From: Hymenobacter cheonanensis
GTDB taxonomy: Bacteria; Bacteroidota; Bacteroidia; Cytophagales; Hymenobacteraceae
Reading direction: 5' to 3'
DNA length: 64,000 nt
NCBI RefSeq assembly: GCF_030581075.1
Contig: NZ_JAUQSW010000007.1
Coordinates: 1-64,000, forward strand
Shown here: positions 16,365-25,500 of the stretch, in pieces
Position numbering within the stretch: the first letter of the stretch is position 1
Layout of the letters: each line of letters opens with the position of its first letter
The notes under the pieces: model-generated
The model's input: the letters and a program-made list of their open reading frames with translations, nothing else
The model's database searches: none
What the model was told of the DNA's origin: nothing
Program-made: the position numbers and the translations under genes

Positions 16365-16565
16365 CTAGCTGGCCCGGCGTTGGCGCAGGCGTCGCAGGCC
16401 ATAGGCCACGCCCGAGGCTAGCAAGAGCGAGGCGCCGCCATCAATGGGCACTTCAGTCGGGTTGGCATTGGGGTCGGTGGGCGTGGGCCCGCCCGTGGTG
16501 GGGGCCTGCGCCCGGCCCACAAAGGCGACAAAAACAAGGGCCGCAGCCAGGTAAAAGCGATTCAT
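16365..16565 (-). CDS. small PID-CTERM-type sorted protein
   Basis: This 66-residue protein has an N-terminal signal peptide (MNRFYLAAALVFVAFVGRAQ), a short proline/threonine linker, and the C-terminal signature VPIDGGASLLLASGVAYG followed by RRLRQRR. That tripartite end (PID motif, hydrophobic helix, basic tail) matches the PID-CTERM sorting signal of Bacteroidetes. Proteins with such tails are thought to be recognised by a membrane sorting enzyme. The mature part is only about 20 residues, so it may be mainly a sorting cargo stub. It lies 87 bases after the giant adhesin gene in the same direction and is followed by a terminator. Confidence 0.75.
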   Translation of the reverse strand: MNRFYLAAALVFVAFVGRAQAPTTGGPTPTDPNANPTEVPIDGGASLLLASGVAYGLRRLRQRRAS

Positions 16566-16652
16566 AAATACAAAAAGAAAATACGGTTGAGAAATAGTGG
16601 GCAAGTGCTTTGCCGGGCAGCTGGCGGGGCTAGCCACCCGGCAAGGCGTTTC

Positions 16653-19600
16653 TTATTCCACTACAAGCTTCTTCACCACGACCCCGGCGCTGGTGCTCAT
16701 GCGCAGGGCGTACACGCCGGTGGCGAGCTCCGTGAGGTCGAGCTGGTGCGCCAGGGCCCCCTGCGCGGGCAGGGTGACGGTGCGCAGCTCGCGGCCCAGG
16801 GCATCAACAAAGGTGGCCGTTACGGCCTGGCGGCCGAGGCTGGCGGGCAGCTCCACAAAGGCCGTTTTCTTGGCCGGGTTGGGGTAGAGCGCTACCTGCT
16901 GGGCCAGGGCAGCGGGCACCGTGGCCAGCGCTTTCTGCGGCGAGAACACCAACTCGAAGCGGCCGGTAATCAGGGCCGAAGCATTGGTGACCGTGAACTG
17001 GTAGCTAGGCGTGAGGCGCAGGTCGGTGAGGGTGCCGAGCTGCACGTCGCGCAGGTACACCGGCGTGGCGGCCAGGTTCAGCAGTTGGGTCGAGGTCAGC
17101 GAGTAGGTGCCGGGCGTGGGCACGCCCACCGCCAGCGGGATAATGCGCTGCACCGAACCTATTTCGGGGCGGCCATCGATGCTGAACTGCTTACCCACCA
17201 CGCTGGCCGAGAGGTTCAGGCCATTGGTGTTGGGCAGCTTCACGGCATCGTACTGCGGGTCGAAACCTTCGGTAGCTCCGCTTTCAAAGTACACAAAGGC
17301 GTCGTCGCTCACCGAGCTGCCCGCGCCTTTCAGCGAGAGCTGCACTAGGGGCCGGGTTTCGGCGGCGGTGCGGCGGTAGGCAGTGTTCGAGTACGTGGTG
17401 GGGCGGTGGCTGTTCTTGAACGTGAGCGTGGCGCCCGTCTGGCCTGGCGTCACCCGCACAAAGAAGCCCTGGCCCAGCGGCAGCACGGACGAAATGTTGC
17501 CGACACCGTTGTTGTAGGTGCCGTACGTGCCGGCGTAAGGATTGGTCGGGTCGTTGCTGGTAAACACGTAGATAACCCCATCCAGGCCGGGGCGGTCGGC
17601 GGCAACTACCTGGCTCCAGTCGAGGGGCGAGGGGTAGGGGTTACCCACCAGGGCCAGGCCCGCGTCGTCGGCCGTCACGCCGGTATTGCGGGCCAGGTTC
17701 AGGGCCACGTTGCCGTTGTTCTGCGGGCCAGTCAGGCTAAAGGTCTGATTGGCAGCCAGGTTTACGGTGTAGCCCTGGCCCACGGTCAGCGGGTCAGCGG
17801 TTGAAGCGGGCGAGAACCATCCCTTATCGAAGAGCGGCAGGTTGTTGGTGGCCGTAGCCAGGCGGCTCTGGTCGTAGCCATACACGGTGGGGAACGGCCG
17901 CACCTGGCTAGGGATGGCTGCCGTGTTGTAGGCCGGGTTTACCACGGGCGAGAAGCTGCCCGTGGCTAGGCTAGCCACCGTGGCCGAGCTGATGGGCGAC
18001 GAGAAGTGGCGGTAGCCCAGGTTGGGGTTCAGGTCGGGCGAGATATAGCGCTGCACCGTCACGTTGCCGCTTAGCGCGTTGCTGCCGTTGTTGACGACCA
18101 TCGCCGTGCCGTTGGCGTTCGACTCCAGCGTGAACGGGTTGCCGTTGATGGCAAAGTTGCCGTTGAGCGTGAGCACGCGCTGCACTGAGGTGCTGGCCGA
18201 GGTGCTCTGCTGCGCCCCGCTGCTGCCCACCGTCAGGTTCCAAAAGCGGGTGTTGCTGGCGCCCAGAATGTTGCTCTGGCTGGTATTACCCAGAATCACC
18301 GTGCCGCCCGTGGCCTGGAAGGTACCGTTGTTGGTCAGGTTAGCGGCTAGCGCTAGTACGTTGTTGGTCTGGGTCAGGGTAGCGCCGCTGTTAATGGTCA
18401 GGTTGCGGACCTGGGCATTGGCCGTGTTGCTAGTGATGGCCGGGAAGCGGCCGCCGCTGGGCGAAGTCGGGATGGCGGCATCAATCGTGGCATCCGGCAC
18501 CTGGCTGGGCGACCAGTTGCTGGCTGTGAACCAATCGGTGTTGGTGTTGCCGGTCCATGTCACGGCCGTCACGGCCGGAGCCGCGATGGTGAGCGAGTAG
18601 CTGCGCGAGCCACTGTAGGGGCCGGGGGCAGCCGAGGCGTCGGTCGCCGTCACCGTAAAGTTGAACGTGCCATTGGTCGTGGGCGTGCCGGCAATCGTGC
18701 CGGTGCTCAAGTTCAAGCTCAGGCCAGCCGGCAGGGCGCCAGCCGTGATAGCGTAGGAGTAGGTACCCGAGCCACCCGAGGCCGATAGGGCCTGGCTGTA
18801 GGCCGTGCCCTGGGTGCCGTTGGGCAGCGCGGCCGGCGTAATCGCGATGGTGGGCGCCTGGAAGGTGAAGGCGTAGGAGCTCGAAGCCGGGTTGTTATTG
18901 CCGGCCTGGTCTTGGGCGGCGTTGGCCCGCACCTGTACCGCCACGTTGCCCGCTGCGCTGGGCGTCACCTGGAAGGTATAGATATTGCCGCTGCCCGCCG
19001 TCGGGCCGCTGGTCACCGTGCCGTTGGTGACGGCGATGCCGGCGGCGGTGAAGCCCGTCACCGGCTCGCTGAAGGTAGCCGTGAATAGTACTGGCGAGGT
19101 CGAGGTCGTGCCGCCGCTAGCCACGGTGGAGCTGCTCAGCGTCGCGGTCGGCACCGTGGTGTCCACCGTGAAGGCGTTCGTGTTCGAGTTGGCGCTCGCG
19201 GTCGAGCCGCTGGTCTGCGCCGTGGCGTACACCTGGTACCTGCCATCGGTCAGGGCCGAGGGCTGGGTCAGGGAGAAATTACCGCTGGCGTTGGCCGTGG
19301 TCGTGCCGATGGCCGAGGCCGTGCCCGCGCTCGGCCCTACGTACACCGTGACGGTGCTGTTGGCCGGGGCCGTGCCCGTGTAGGTCGGCTGCGGGTTGTT
19401 GGTCAGGCTACCGTTGGCCGGCGCGGTCACCACCGGCGCGGCCGTCACCGGTTGTGTGCTGATAGTGAGGGTGTAGGCGCGCGCGCCGCTGTAAGGGCCG
19501 GGGGCCGTCGAGGCGTCGGTGGCCGTCACCGTGAAGTTGAACGTGCCATTGGCCGTGGGCGTGCCCGAAATCGTGCCGGTGCTCAGGTTCAGGGTCAGGC

Positions 19601-22600
19601 CGTTGGGCAGCGCGCCGGCCGTGATGGCAAACCTGTAGGGTGCCGTGCCGCCCGAGGCGGTGAGGGTCTGGCTGTAGGCCACGTTCTGCGTGCCTTGCGG
19701 CAGGCTAGCCGGGGCCAGCGTGATGGTGGGGGCCTGGAACTGCACGCTGACCGAGTTGCTGGCCGCGTTGCCGGTGTTGTTGGCGTCGGTGGCCACGTTG
19801 GCGGCCAGGCTCACCGTTACGGTGCCCGTGCCGCTGGGCGTTACGGTGAAGGTGTAGGGGCCCGCGCCGCTGCCGCTGAAGCTGCCGCTGGTCAGCGTGC
19901 CGCCCAATACCGTCACGTCCGAAGCCGTGAAGCTGGTGCCCACGCTCTGCGAGAAGCTCACTGAGAAGGGGATGGGGGCGGTGCTGGTCGGGCTGGCCGA
20001 GGTCGTGCTTACCGTCGCCGTCAGGGCCGGGGCTACCACGTTGAAGGTGGACGTCAGGGTCTGCGCGCAGGGAGCTGCTACCGTCAGGTTGCCGCCCCCG
20101 AGGGTAGCGCCGTTGGGGACTACGAATGTGAAGCCGGTTGCCGAGAGGCCGCTCACGGTAGCCGTGGCGCCATTTACTACCACACTGTTCACGCCGCTCA
20201 GGTTGGTGCCGCTTACCGTTACGGTAGCGCCGCGCTGGGCCGAGGTGGGGCTCACGCTGCTGATGGCGATAGCCGGCGGGGCATTCACCGTTACTTGGGC
20301 TACCGAGGTGCTGGTGCTGGTGCCGTTGCTCACGGTCAGCAGCACGTACTGGGTTTTGCCGGCTTCGGTGCAGTCATAAGTCAGGCTGGCGGCGTCGGCC
20401 GAGTAGCCCGCCTGCACGGCCAGCGCCTTGGGCGTGCCGCCGCAGGGGTCGCCCAGCACGGGGTTGTTGCGGGTGTCCGTGTTGCTGGCATACATGCTGC
20501 CGCTGCTACGGCCCACGTAGGCGTTCTGGGCGGCCGCCAGGCTGTTGGCGGCGTTGCAGGAGCCCAGGCTGTAATTGCCATTGGCGTTGTTGTTGGGCGT
20601 GCCATAGCTGGCGAAGCGAATTTGGGTGAAATTCGCCCCGTTGGGCGTCGTCAGCGTAAGCGGCGTGGTGCTCTCCGGGATATAGCCAAAAGCAACTTTC
20701 TGAATGGTGTAGGTGAGTGTACCTGGGCCGCTGCTGCCGTTGTTGACGCTGCTGGCCGTCAGGGTAGCGTTGCCGTTGGCGTCGAGCTGCACCGTTACGG
20801 CCTGCGAGCTAGCCACTAGCGGCTGCTGGTAGGTAACGCTGAACTGGCTGGCGGCCGTGTTGCCGTTGCCGGCCGCGTCCTGCGCCGTGTTGGCCGCTAC
20901 GTTCACCGTTATGGTGCTGCCGCTGCTAGTCGGCGTTACGTTGAAGGTATAAGTGTTGCCCGAGCCCGAGAAGCCCGAGAGCGTACCGCCCGCTACCGTC
21001 ACGTCGCCCTGTACGAAGCCCGTCACGGTTTCCGAGAACGTAACCGTGAACGGAATGGGGGTAGTAGCCGTGGTGCCGCCGTTGCTGTTGCCCTGCGAGC
21101 TGATGGTCGTCGTCGGAGCCGTCTTATCGATGGTGTAGGTTTCGCCCGCAAACGGCAGGGGGGTGCTGATGCCAGGCGAGAGGTTCGTGGCGTTGGCTAG
21201 GTTCAGCGTTAGGGTGCCGCTGCCCGTGCCCGTAGTTACCGGTACCGTCCAGGTGCTGCCCGTGCCCGTACTCACTGGCGTACCCACCGAGGCACCGCTT
21301 ACGCTGCCGGTCGTAGTCAGCGAGAAGTTAGCAGCCGTCAGGCCCGTTACCGGGGCCCCGAAGGTCACCGTGTAGTTAACCGTGGCGGCATTGGTAGGGT
21401 TGGTGCTAGCCCGCGCGATAGACGTGACGGTGGTGGGCTGCTGCACCGTGAACACAACGCCATTGCTGGTGCCCGCAGGCGTGGTAACGGTCACGTTACC
21501 CGTGGCGGCCCCGGTGGGTACGTTCACGGTAATGGTTTGGGTGCCGGTGCCATTCACCGTTACGCTCGTCACCGTGTTGTTGCTCGCGCCGCTAAACGTC
21601 ACTACCGTAGCCCCGGTCAGGTTGGTGCCCGTCAGGGTCACGCTTGTGCCTACCGGCCCGGCGTTCGGGTTGATGCTGGTCAGCACCGGCGCCTGCGCCA
21701 GCTTGGCAAAAAAGCCAGAGTTGTTGGCCGGTACCGTAATGGTGCCGGTAACCGCCGGCGCAAACGTAGCTGGCGAACCAAGAAAGCCGCCCAGCACCAC
21801 CTGGTTGCCGCTCACCGATACAGTGGAGGCGCCAGTAGTAGCGGCCCCGCCGGCAGATGGTCCGCCGTCGATGGCTCCTATCGCTGAGAAGGTAGCTCCC
21901 GTGTCGGTATACTTGGCTACGTAAGCGTCATCGCCGTTGCTCGTCAGGTTGCTACCGGCAATGGTAGTTGCCGTAGTATAGCTGCCCACGACGTATACCG
22001 TGCTGCCACTCAGTGCCAGGTCACCCACATTGTCCGAGTTGGCGCCCCCGTCCCGAATGGCGTAGCCGTTGCTCAGGCCTGAGCCCGAGTCGGTGTATTT
22101 GGCCAGGAAAAGGTCGCGGTTGTCGCTTGATAGCGTCGAGCCGCTGATGCTAACCGTGGCCGGAGTGCCGGGTGTCGCATTCTGATTAAAGAAGCCGCCT
22201 ACGTAAATGTTGGTGCCGCTCACGGTCAGGGCCGTGCCCTGGTCACTGAACGCGCCGCCGCTGCGCACTGCCAAGCCGTTGTTCAGGCCCGAGCCCGTGT
22301 CGGTGAACTTGGCCACGTATATGTCGTTGCTGCCGGCCCCGGTAAGCGTCGAGCCGCTGATAGTGGCGGTAGCGTTGGTTGCCGCCGTGAAATAACCAGC
22401 CACGTAGATACCGTTGGTGCCTACCCCGATGGCGTTGCCCCGGTCAAGGCCGGTGCCGCCGCCGCTCAATGCGCCCCCGTGGGCTAGGGTGCCGTTGTCC
22501 GTAAACCGGGCCACAAACATGTCCTGGCTCCCACTGTTGCCCAGCGTCACCGTGCCAAACTTAACGTTCGTAGACGTGGTGGTGTTAGTAGAGATGAAGC

Positions 22601-23153
22601 CCGTGATGTAGATGTTGGTACCATTTACCGCGATGGAGTAACCCTGGTCGCTGCCGGTGCCCCCCCCGCTGATGGAACCGAGCGGGTTGCCGTTTTCATC
22701 ATATTTAGCCACGAACACATCGACACTCGAGTTCACTGCCGTCAATGACTGGCTGCCCGCGTTCGAAGTGTTGGAGAAGCTGGCGGAGCTGTTGTAGTAG
22801 CCGGTGATGTACACCGTACTGCCATTAACGGCCACGCCCCGCACCTCGTCGGCGCCGGTGGTGCCGCCCATACTCACCGCCCAGGTGCAGAGATTGGTCG
22901 TGCCGTTTATCCGGGCCAGAAAGCCGTCAGTGTAGGTCTGGTCCGAGCTCGTTAGCGACTTCCCATTGCCAAAGTCGGCCGAGCCGGTGTAAGAGCCCAC
23001 GATGTAGTAGTCGCCGTTGGTAGCTAGGGCGCTTCCCCGCACTGTAGTAGCGGTGCCCGTAATACCGGACACGCTCTGCCAGACAGGGGCTTGCGCCCAG
23101 GCTACCCATGCCGGCAGCAGCAGTAGCAGCAGCAGTAGTAGTTTATTTTTCAT
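16653..23153 (-). CDS. giant T9SS-secreted adhesin with Ig-like, TIG and SUEL-lectin-like domains
   Basis: This 2166-residue exported protein starts with a poly-leucine signal peptide. Residues 25-490 hold SBBP-like propeller repeats (pattern GxxIGVxGTNIYVTGYF). A TIG domain at about 495-575 (INPNAGPVGTSVTLTGTNL) is followed by Bap-like Ig repeats (SFTASDVTVLGGTL) to about 790. Residues about 825-920 resemble a SUEL galactose-binding lectin (IRFASYGTPNNNANGNYSLG, GDPCGGTPKALAV). A second TIG, more Bap-like and two He_PIG domains follow to about 1520, then an unrecognised beta-rich region. The last 80 residues are a T9SS type A sorting domain (LYPNPAKKTAFVELP, ending KKLVVE). It should be surface-attached or released through the type IX system. 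It lies in a cluster with a formyltransferase and collar proteins. Confidence 0.88.
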   Translation of the reverse strand: MKNKLLLLLLLLLPAWVAWAQAPVWQSVSGITGTATTVRGSALATNGDYYIVGSYTGSADFGNGKSLTSSDQTYTDGFLARINGTTNLCTWAVSMGGTTGADEVRGVAVNGSTVYITGYYNSSASFSNTSNAGSQSLTAVNSSVDVFVAKYDENGNPLGSISGGGTGSDQGYSIAVNGTNIYITGFISTNTTTSTNVKFGTVTLGNSGSQDMFVARFTDNGTLAHGGALSGGGTGLDRGNAIGVGTNGIYVAGYFTAATNATATISGSTLTGAGSNDIYVAKFTDTGSGLNNGLAVRSGGAFSDQGTALTVSGTNIYVGGFFNQNATPGTPATVSISGSTLSSDNRDLFLAKYTDSGSGLSNGYAIRDGGANSDNVGDLALSGSTVYVVGSYTTATTIAGSNLTSNGDDAYVAKYTDTGATFSAIGAIDGGPSAGGAATTGASTVSVSGNQVVLGGFLGSPATFAPAVTGTITVPANNSGFFAKLAQAPVLTSINPNAGPVGTSVTLTGTNLTGATVVTFSGASNNTVTSVTVNGTGTQTITVNVPTGAATGNVTVTTPAGTSNGVVFTVQQPTTVTSIARASTNPTNAATVNYTVTFGAPVTGLTAANFSLTTTGSVSGASVGTPVSTGTGSTWTVPVTTGTGSGTLTLNLANATNLSPGISTPLPFAGETYTIDKTAPTTTISSQGNSNGGTTATTPIPFTVTFSETVTGFVQGDVTVAGGTLSGFSGSGNTYTFNVTPTSSGSTITVNVAANTAQDAAGNGNTAASQFSVTYQQPLVASSQAVTVQLDANGNATLTASSVNNGSSGPGTLTYTIQKVAFGYIPESTTPLTLTTPNGANFTQIRFASYGTPNNNANGNYSLGSCNAANSLAAAQNAYVGRSSGSMYASNTDTRNNPVLGDPCGGTPKALAVQAGYSADAASLTYDCTEAGKTQYVLLTVSNGTSTSTSVAQVTVNAPPAIAISSVSPTSAQRGATVTVSGTNLSGVNSVVVNGATATVSGLSATGFTFVVPNGATLGGGNLTVAAPCAQTLTSTFNVVAPALTATVSTTSASPTSTAPIPFSVSFSQSVGTSFTASDVTVLGGTLTSGSFSGSGAGPYTFTVTPSGTGTVTVSLAANVATDANNTGNAASNSVSVQFQAPTITLAPASLPQGTQNVAYSQTLTASGGTAPYRFAITAGALPNGLTLNLSTGTISGTPTANGTFNFTVTATDASTAPGPYSGARAYTLTISTQPVTAAPVVTAPANGSLTNNPQPTYTGTAPANSTVTVYVGPSAGTASAIGTTTANASGNFSLTQPSALTDGRYQVYATAQTSGSTASANSNTNAFTVDTTVPTATLSSSTVASGGTTSTSPVLFTATFSEPVTGFTAAGIAVTNGTVTSGPTAGSGNIYTFQVTPSAAGNVAVQVRANAAQDQAGNNNPASSSYAFTFQAPTIAITPAALPNGTQGTAYSQALSASGGSGTYSYAITAGALPAGLSLNLSTGTIAGTPTTNGTFNFTVTATDASAAPGPYSGSRSYSLTIAAPAVTAVTWTGNTNTDWFTASNWSPSQVPDATIDAAIPTSPSGGRFPAITSNTANAQVRNLTINSGATLTQTNNVLALAANLTNNGTFQATGGTVILGNTSQSNILGASNTRFWNLTVGSSGAQQSTSASTSVQRVLTLNGNFAINGNPFTLESNANGTAMVVNNGSNALSGNVTVQRYISPDLNPNLGYRHFSSPISSATVASLATGSFSPVVNPAYNTAAIPSQVRPFPTVYGYDQSRLATATNNLPLFDKGWFSPASTADPLTVGQGYTVNLAANQTFSLTGPQNNGNVALNLARNTGVTADDAGLALVGNPYPSPLDWSQVVAADRPGLDGVIYVFTSNDPTNPYAGTYGTYNNGVGNISSVLPLGQGFFVRVTPGQTGATLTFKNSHRPTTYSNTAYRRTAAETRPLVQLSLKGAGSSVSDDAFVYFESGATEGFDPQYDAVKLPNTNGLNLSASVVGKQFSIDGRPEIGSVQRIIPLAVGVPTPGTYSLTSTQLLNLAATPVYLRDVQLGTLTDLRLTPSYQFTVTNASALITGRFELVFSPQKALATVPAALAQQVALYPNPAKKTAFVELPASLGRQAVTATFVDALGRELRTVTLPAQGALAHQLDLTELATGVYALRMSTSAGVVVKKLVVE
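18585..19742. repeat. internal direct repeat of about 280 bases in the adhesin gene
   Basis: Two near-identical segments, 18585-18862 and 19465-19742, each encode one He_PIG-type Ig domain (LSTGTISGTPTANGTFNFTV in one copy and LSTGTIAGTPTTNGTFNFTV in the other). They show a recent intragenic duplication and could recombine to change domain number. Confidence 0.75.
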
Positions 23154-23295
23154 AAGGAAAAAGTGAGAGGGTGGGGTGCCGCTGGGTTTGGCGGCGGAGT
23201 AATAAAAAGAAAGTGAAAAACTGAGTTGAACTCCAGATGGCCAGCAGTAGGCATGAAAAGGAAAGCGGTAGTGCAGGGAGTAGCAAAGCCAGCCG

Positions 23296-24255
23296 CTAGG
23301 CTGGCGCGGCCGCCAGTGGCAGCGCCGCCGAGGTCAGCACCTCGCCCACCGGCACCCCTAGCGCGGCCAGCTGCCCCCCGGTAAAGTAGCCCTCGTCCAG
23401 GGCCACTATATCGAGTTGCACTAGCTGGCTGGCGCCGCAGGCCACTAGTAGGCCCTGCCCGGGCTCGGCCCACACCACGGTGCCGGGTGGGGCGGCTGCC
23501 GTTTCGGGGCGAGCGGTGGCCGCCAGCACCCGCAGCGGCTGCCCGCGTAGCGTGGCCAGGGCCCCCCGGTTCCAGGGGTTGGTGGCGCGCACCAGCCGGG
23601 CAATGGCCTCGGCCGGCTCGTGCCAGTTTATACACACGTCGGCCAGCGTAGCGCGGGGCCAGTAGTGGGCTGCCGCCTCATCCTGGGGCTGCTCAGGAGG
23701 CAGGGGGGCTTCGCCGCGCAGGCCGGCCAGTAGCTGCTGGCCCACGGCCACGGCGGCGTGCGCCAGCCGGGTGCGGTGCAGTCCGTGCGTATCACCGGGC
23801 CCGATGGGTACGGGCTGCGCCAGCACAATTGGGCCGGTGTCGAAGCTGGCAGTCATGCGGTGCACCGTCACGGCCCCGGCCGGCTCACCGTTGCGCAGCT
23901 GCCAAAACAGCGGCTCGGGCCCCCGGTAGCCCGGCAGGGCCGCCAGGTGAAAATTGAGAAACCCTAGCCGGGGCACCGTCAGCAACGCGGCCGGCACCCG
24001 CCAGGGTAGCATAAACACCAGCACTGCCGCCGGCGGATTCTCACCCAGCCAGGTCCGTAAGTCGGCGGCCAGGCTGGCGTGGTGCAGGCGCGTCACGGGC
24101 AGCCCTAGCGCGGCGGCGGCCTGCGCCACTTGCTCGGGCTGGTCGGGGCGGGCCGGGACGTGGGGCACGGCCACGGCCGCTACCGCGCCCTGCTCCGCCA
24201 GCACCTGCAACAGCGGCAGCCCCAGGGTACTACTGATAATGACGGCTACTTGCAT
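23296..24255 (-). CDS. formyltransferase of the methionyl-tRNA formyltransferase type
   Basis: This 319-residue protein has the formyl_trans_N fold with the catalytic triad: asparagine and histidine in GFLNFHLAALPGYRG and aspartate in SFDTGPIVLAQPVPIG. A C-terminal OB-like domain (INWHEPAEAIARLVRATNPW) resembles Fmt. The usual Fmt signature HxSLLPxWRG is altered to HLAALPGYRG, so the acceptor may not be initiator Met-tRNA. It could formylate an amino sugar or a peptide. The gene lies 97 bases after a tail-collar gene and 142 bases before the giant adhesin, all on the same strand. Whether the genome has a separate housekeeping fmt cannot be seen here. Confidence 0.75.
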   Translation of the reverse strand: MQVAVIISSTLGLPLLQVLAEQGAVAAVAVPHVPARPDQPEQVAQAAAALGLPVTRLHHASLAADLRTWLGENPPAAVLVFMLPWRVPAALLTVPRLGFLNFHLAALPGYRGPEPLFWQLRNGEPAGAVTVHRMTASFDTGPIVLAQPVPIGPGDTHGLHRTRLAHAAVAVGQQLLAGLRGEAPLPPEQPQDEAAAHYWPRATLADVCINWHEPAEAIARLVRATNPWNRGALATLRGQPLRVLAATARPETAAAPPGTVVWAEPGQGLLVACGASQLVQLDIVALDEGYFTGGQLAALGVPVGEVLTSAALPLAAAPA

Positions 24256-24352
24256 AAGGGGTGGTGAAAATTGAAAACAGGAAGGCGGCTAAGCTGGACC
24301 CGGAGCCGCTCCGAGGGGGCAGCAGCGGCCCCGGCCAGACCAACCGCCGGGG

Positions 24353-24892
24353 CTAGGCGCGCGAGGGGTAAAGGCCGCTGATGGCAATGCAGTAGTTCAG
24401 TACCTGCACCGGCTGGCGGTTTTCGTGGGGCTGGCTGCCCCCAACTGACGCCGTAGTGCCCGTTATCATGCCGGGGCTCATGGTCGCGTTGGGTGCGCCG
24501 GTAGAATAGGCCCCCGTGCCGTCTTCCGTTGCGGCGGGGAAGGCATTGGCTGGGCTATTGTTATCGGGGCCCGTGGAGGCCTTCAGCCCCGCCGATACCG
24601 TGTGCCCGTGGCTTGGCATTTGGTTTGCAGTGAGCGACGCCGATTCGGTGCCCCCCTGCTGCCCCCACGAGTAGGGCTGCAGGCCTGGGCCCGCGCCAAC
24701 GCCGAGGATAGCGCGGCCGCGCAGGTCGGGCAGGGCAAACGTGGTGCGGCCATCACCCCCGTAGGTAGTGCCGAGTAGGGAAAACAGCGCTTGGTTTTGG
24801 GCAATAGCCATCAGCTGGCCTTGGCAGACCATCCAGGTTTTCGGCGCGAAGCCAAAGCTCATGAGGCGAATTTCGCCGAGGTAATAATCCAT
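24353..24892 (-). CDS. MdpB-type phage tail collar domain protein (3 of 3)
   Basis: This 179-residue protein belongs to the microcystin-dependent-protein/tail-collar family. The N-terminal start MDYYLGEIRLMSFGFAPKTW, the CQGQLMAIAQNQALFSLLGT segment and the collar motif TYGGDGRTTFALPDLRGR are diagnostic. A variable Gly/Ser/Thr-rich middle and a conserved end (NYCIAISGLYP) complete it. There is no signal peptide. In phages, collar domains form trimeric fibre bases; the role of the chromosomal trio is not known. It is about 47 bases after its paralogue at 24940. Confidence 0.88.
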   Translation of the reverse strand: MDYYLGEIRLMSFGFAPKTWMVCQGQLMAIAQNQALFSLLGTTYGGDGRTTFALPDLRGRAILGVGAGPGLQPYSWGQQGGTESASLTANQMPSHGHTVSAGLKASTGPDNNSPANAFPAATEDGTGAYSTGAPNATMSPGMITGTTASVGGSQPHENRQPVQVLNYCIAISGLYPSRA

Positions 24893-24939
24893 ACTAAACT
24901 AAGGAGTTAAGGAAGTGATAACTAACTTAAGACGGCTGG

Positions 24940-25479
24940 CTACGACTGCGACGGATAAATCCCTTGCCAGGAAATAATGTAGTTGATGACCAGCGACGGC
25001 TGGGTGTTGGCGTGAGGCTGGCTGCCCCCGGCCGGGCCGACCTGGGGGTTCGTCACACTACCGGCGCCCAGCTTGGTGCTCCCGTTGTTGGCGCCGTAGC
25101 TGCGGCCACCCTTGTCGCCGAAGTAGGCCCCCTCGGGCGAGTCCTGGGCGGGGGTGCCCGTGTGGGCCTGCAAGGTGGCCGACACCGGGTGCTGGTGGGC
25201 CGGCATCTGGTTGGTCGTCAGGGTCACATTCTCCTGACCAAGCTGCTGGCCCATTTGGTAGGTGCTACCGCCGGGGAGCTGGCCCTGGCCCAACACCGCC
25301 CGCGACCGCAGGTCGGGCAGGGCAAACGTGTTTACCCCGTCGCCCCCGTAGGTGGTGCCTATCAAGGAGTACAGGGTGTCAAATTCGGAAATTTGTACTA
25401 GCTGGCCTTGACAAAAAAACCAGCCTTGCGGTGCAAAATTGCCCGCGAAGATTCGGATTTCACCGATATAGCTTGTCAT
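24940..25479 (-). CDS. MdpB-type phage tail collar domain protein (2 of 3)
   Basis: This 179-residue paralogue has the same build: MTSYIGEIRIFAGNFAPQGW, CQGQLVQISEFDTLYSLIGT, TYGGDGVNTFALPDLRSR and the C-terminal NYIISWQGIYP. The variable middle (about residues 80-145) differs fully from its neighbours, while both ends are conserved. That suggests a shared scaffold displaying different surfaces. It lies 21 bases downstream of the first copy. Confidence 0.88.
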   Translation of the reverse strand: MTSYIGEIRIFAGNFAPQGWFFCQGQLVQISEFDTLYSLIGTTYGGDGVNTFALPDLRSRAVLGQGQLPGGSTYQMGQQLGQENVTLTTNQMPAHQHPVSATLQAHTGTPAQDSPEGAYFGDKGGRSYGANNGSTKLGAGSVTNPQVGPAGGSQPHANTQPSLVINYIISWQGIYPSQS

Positions 25480-25500
25480 GATGGATGCGAAAAAAGGTGA

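Noticed and set aside
16653-23153. CRISPR-like spaced repeats
   Set aside because: The repeats are in-frame Ig and propeller domains of one gene; there are no short identical repeats with unique spacers.
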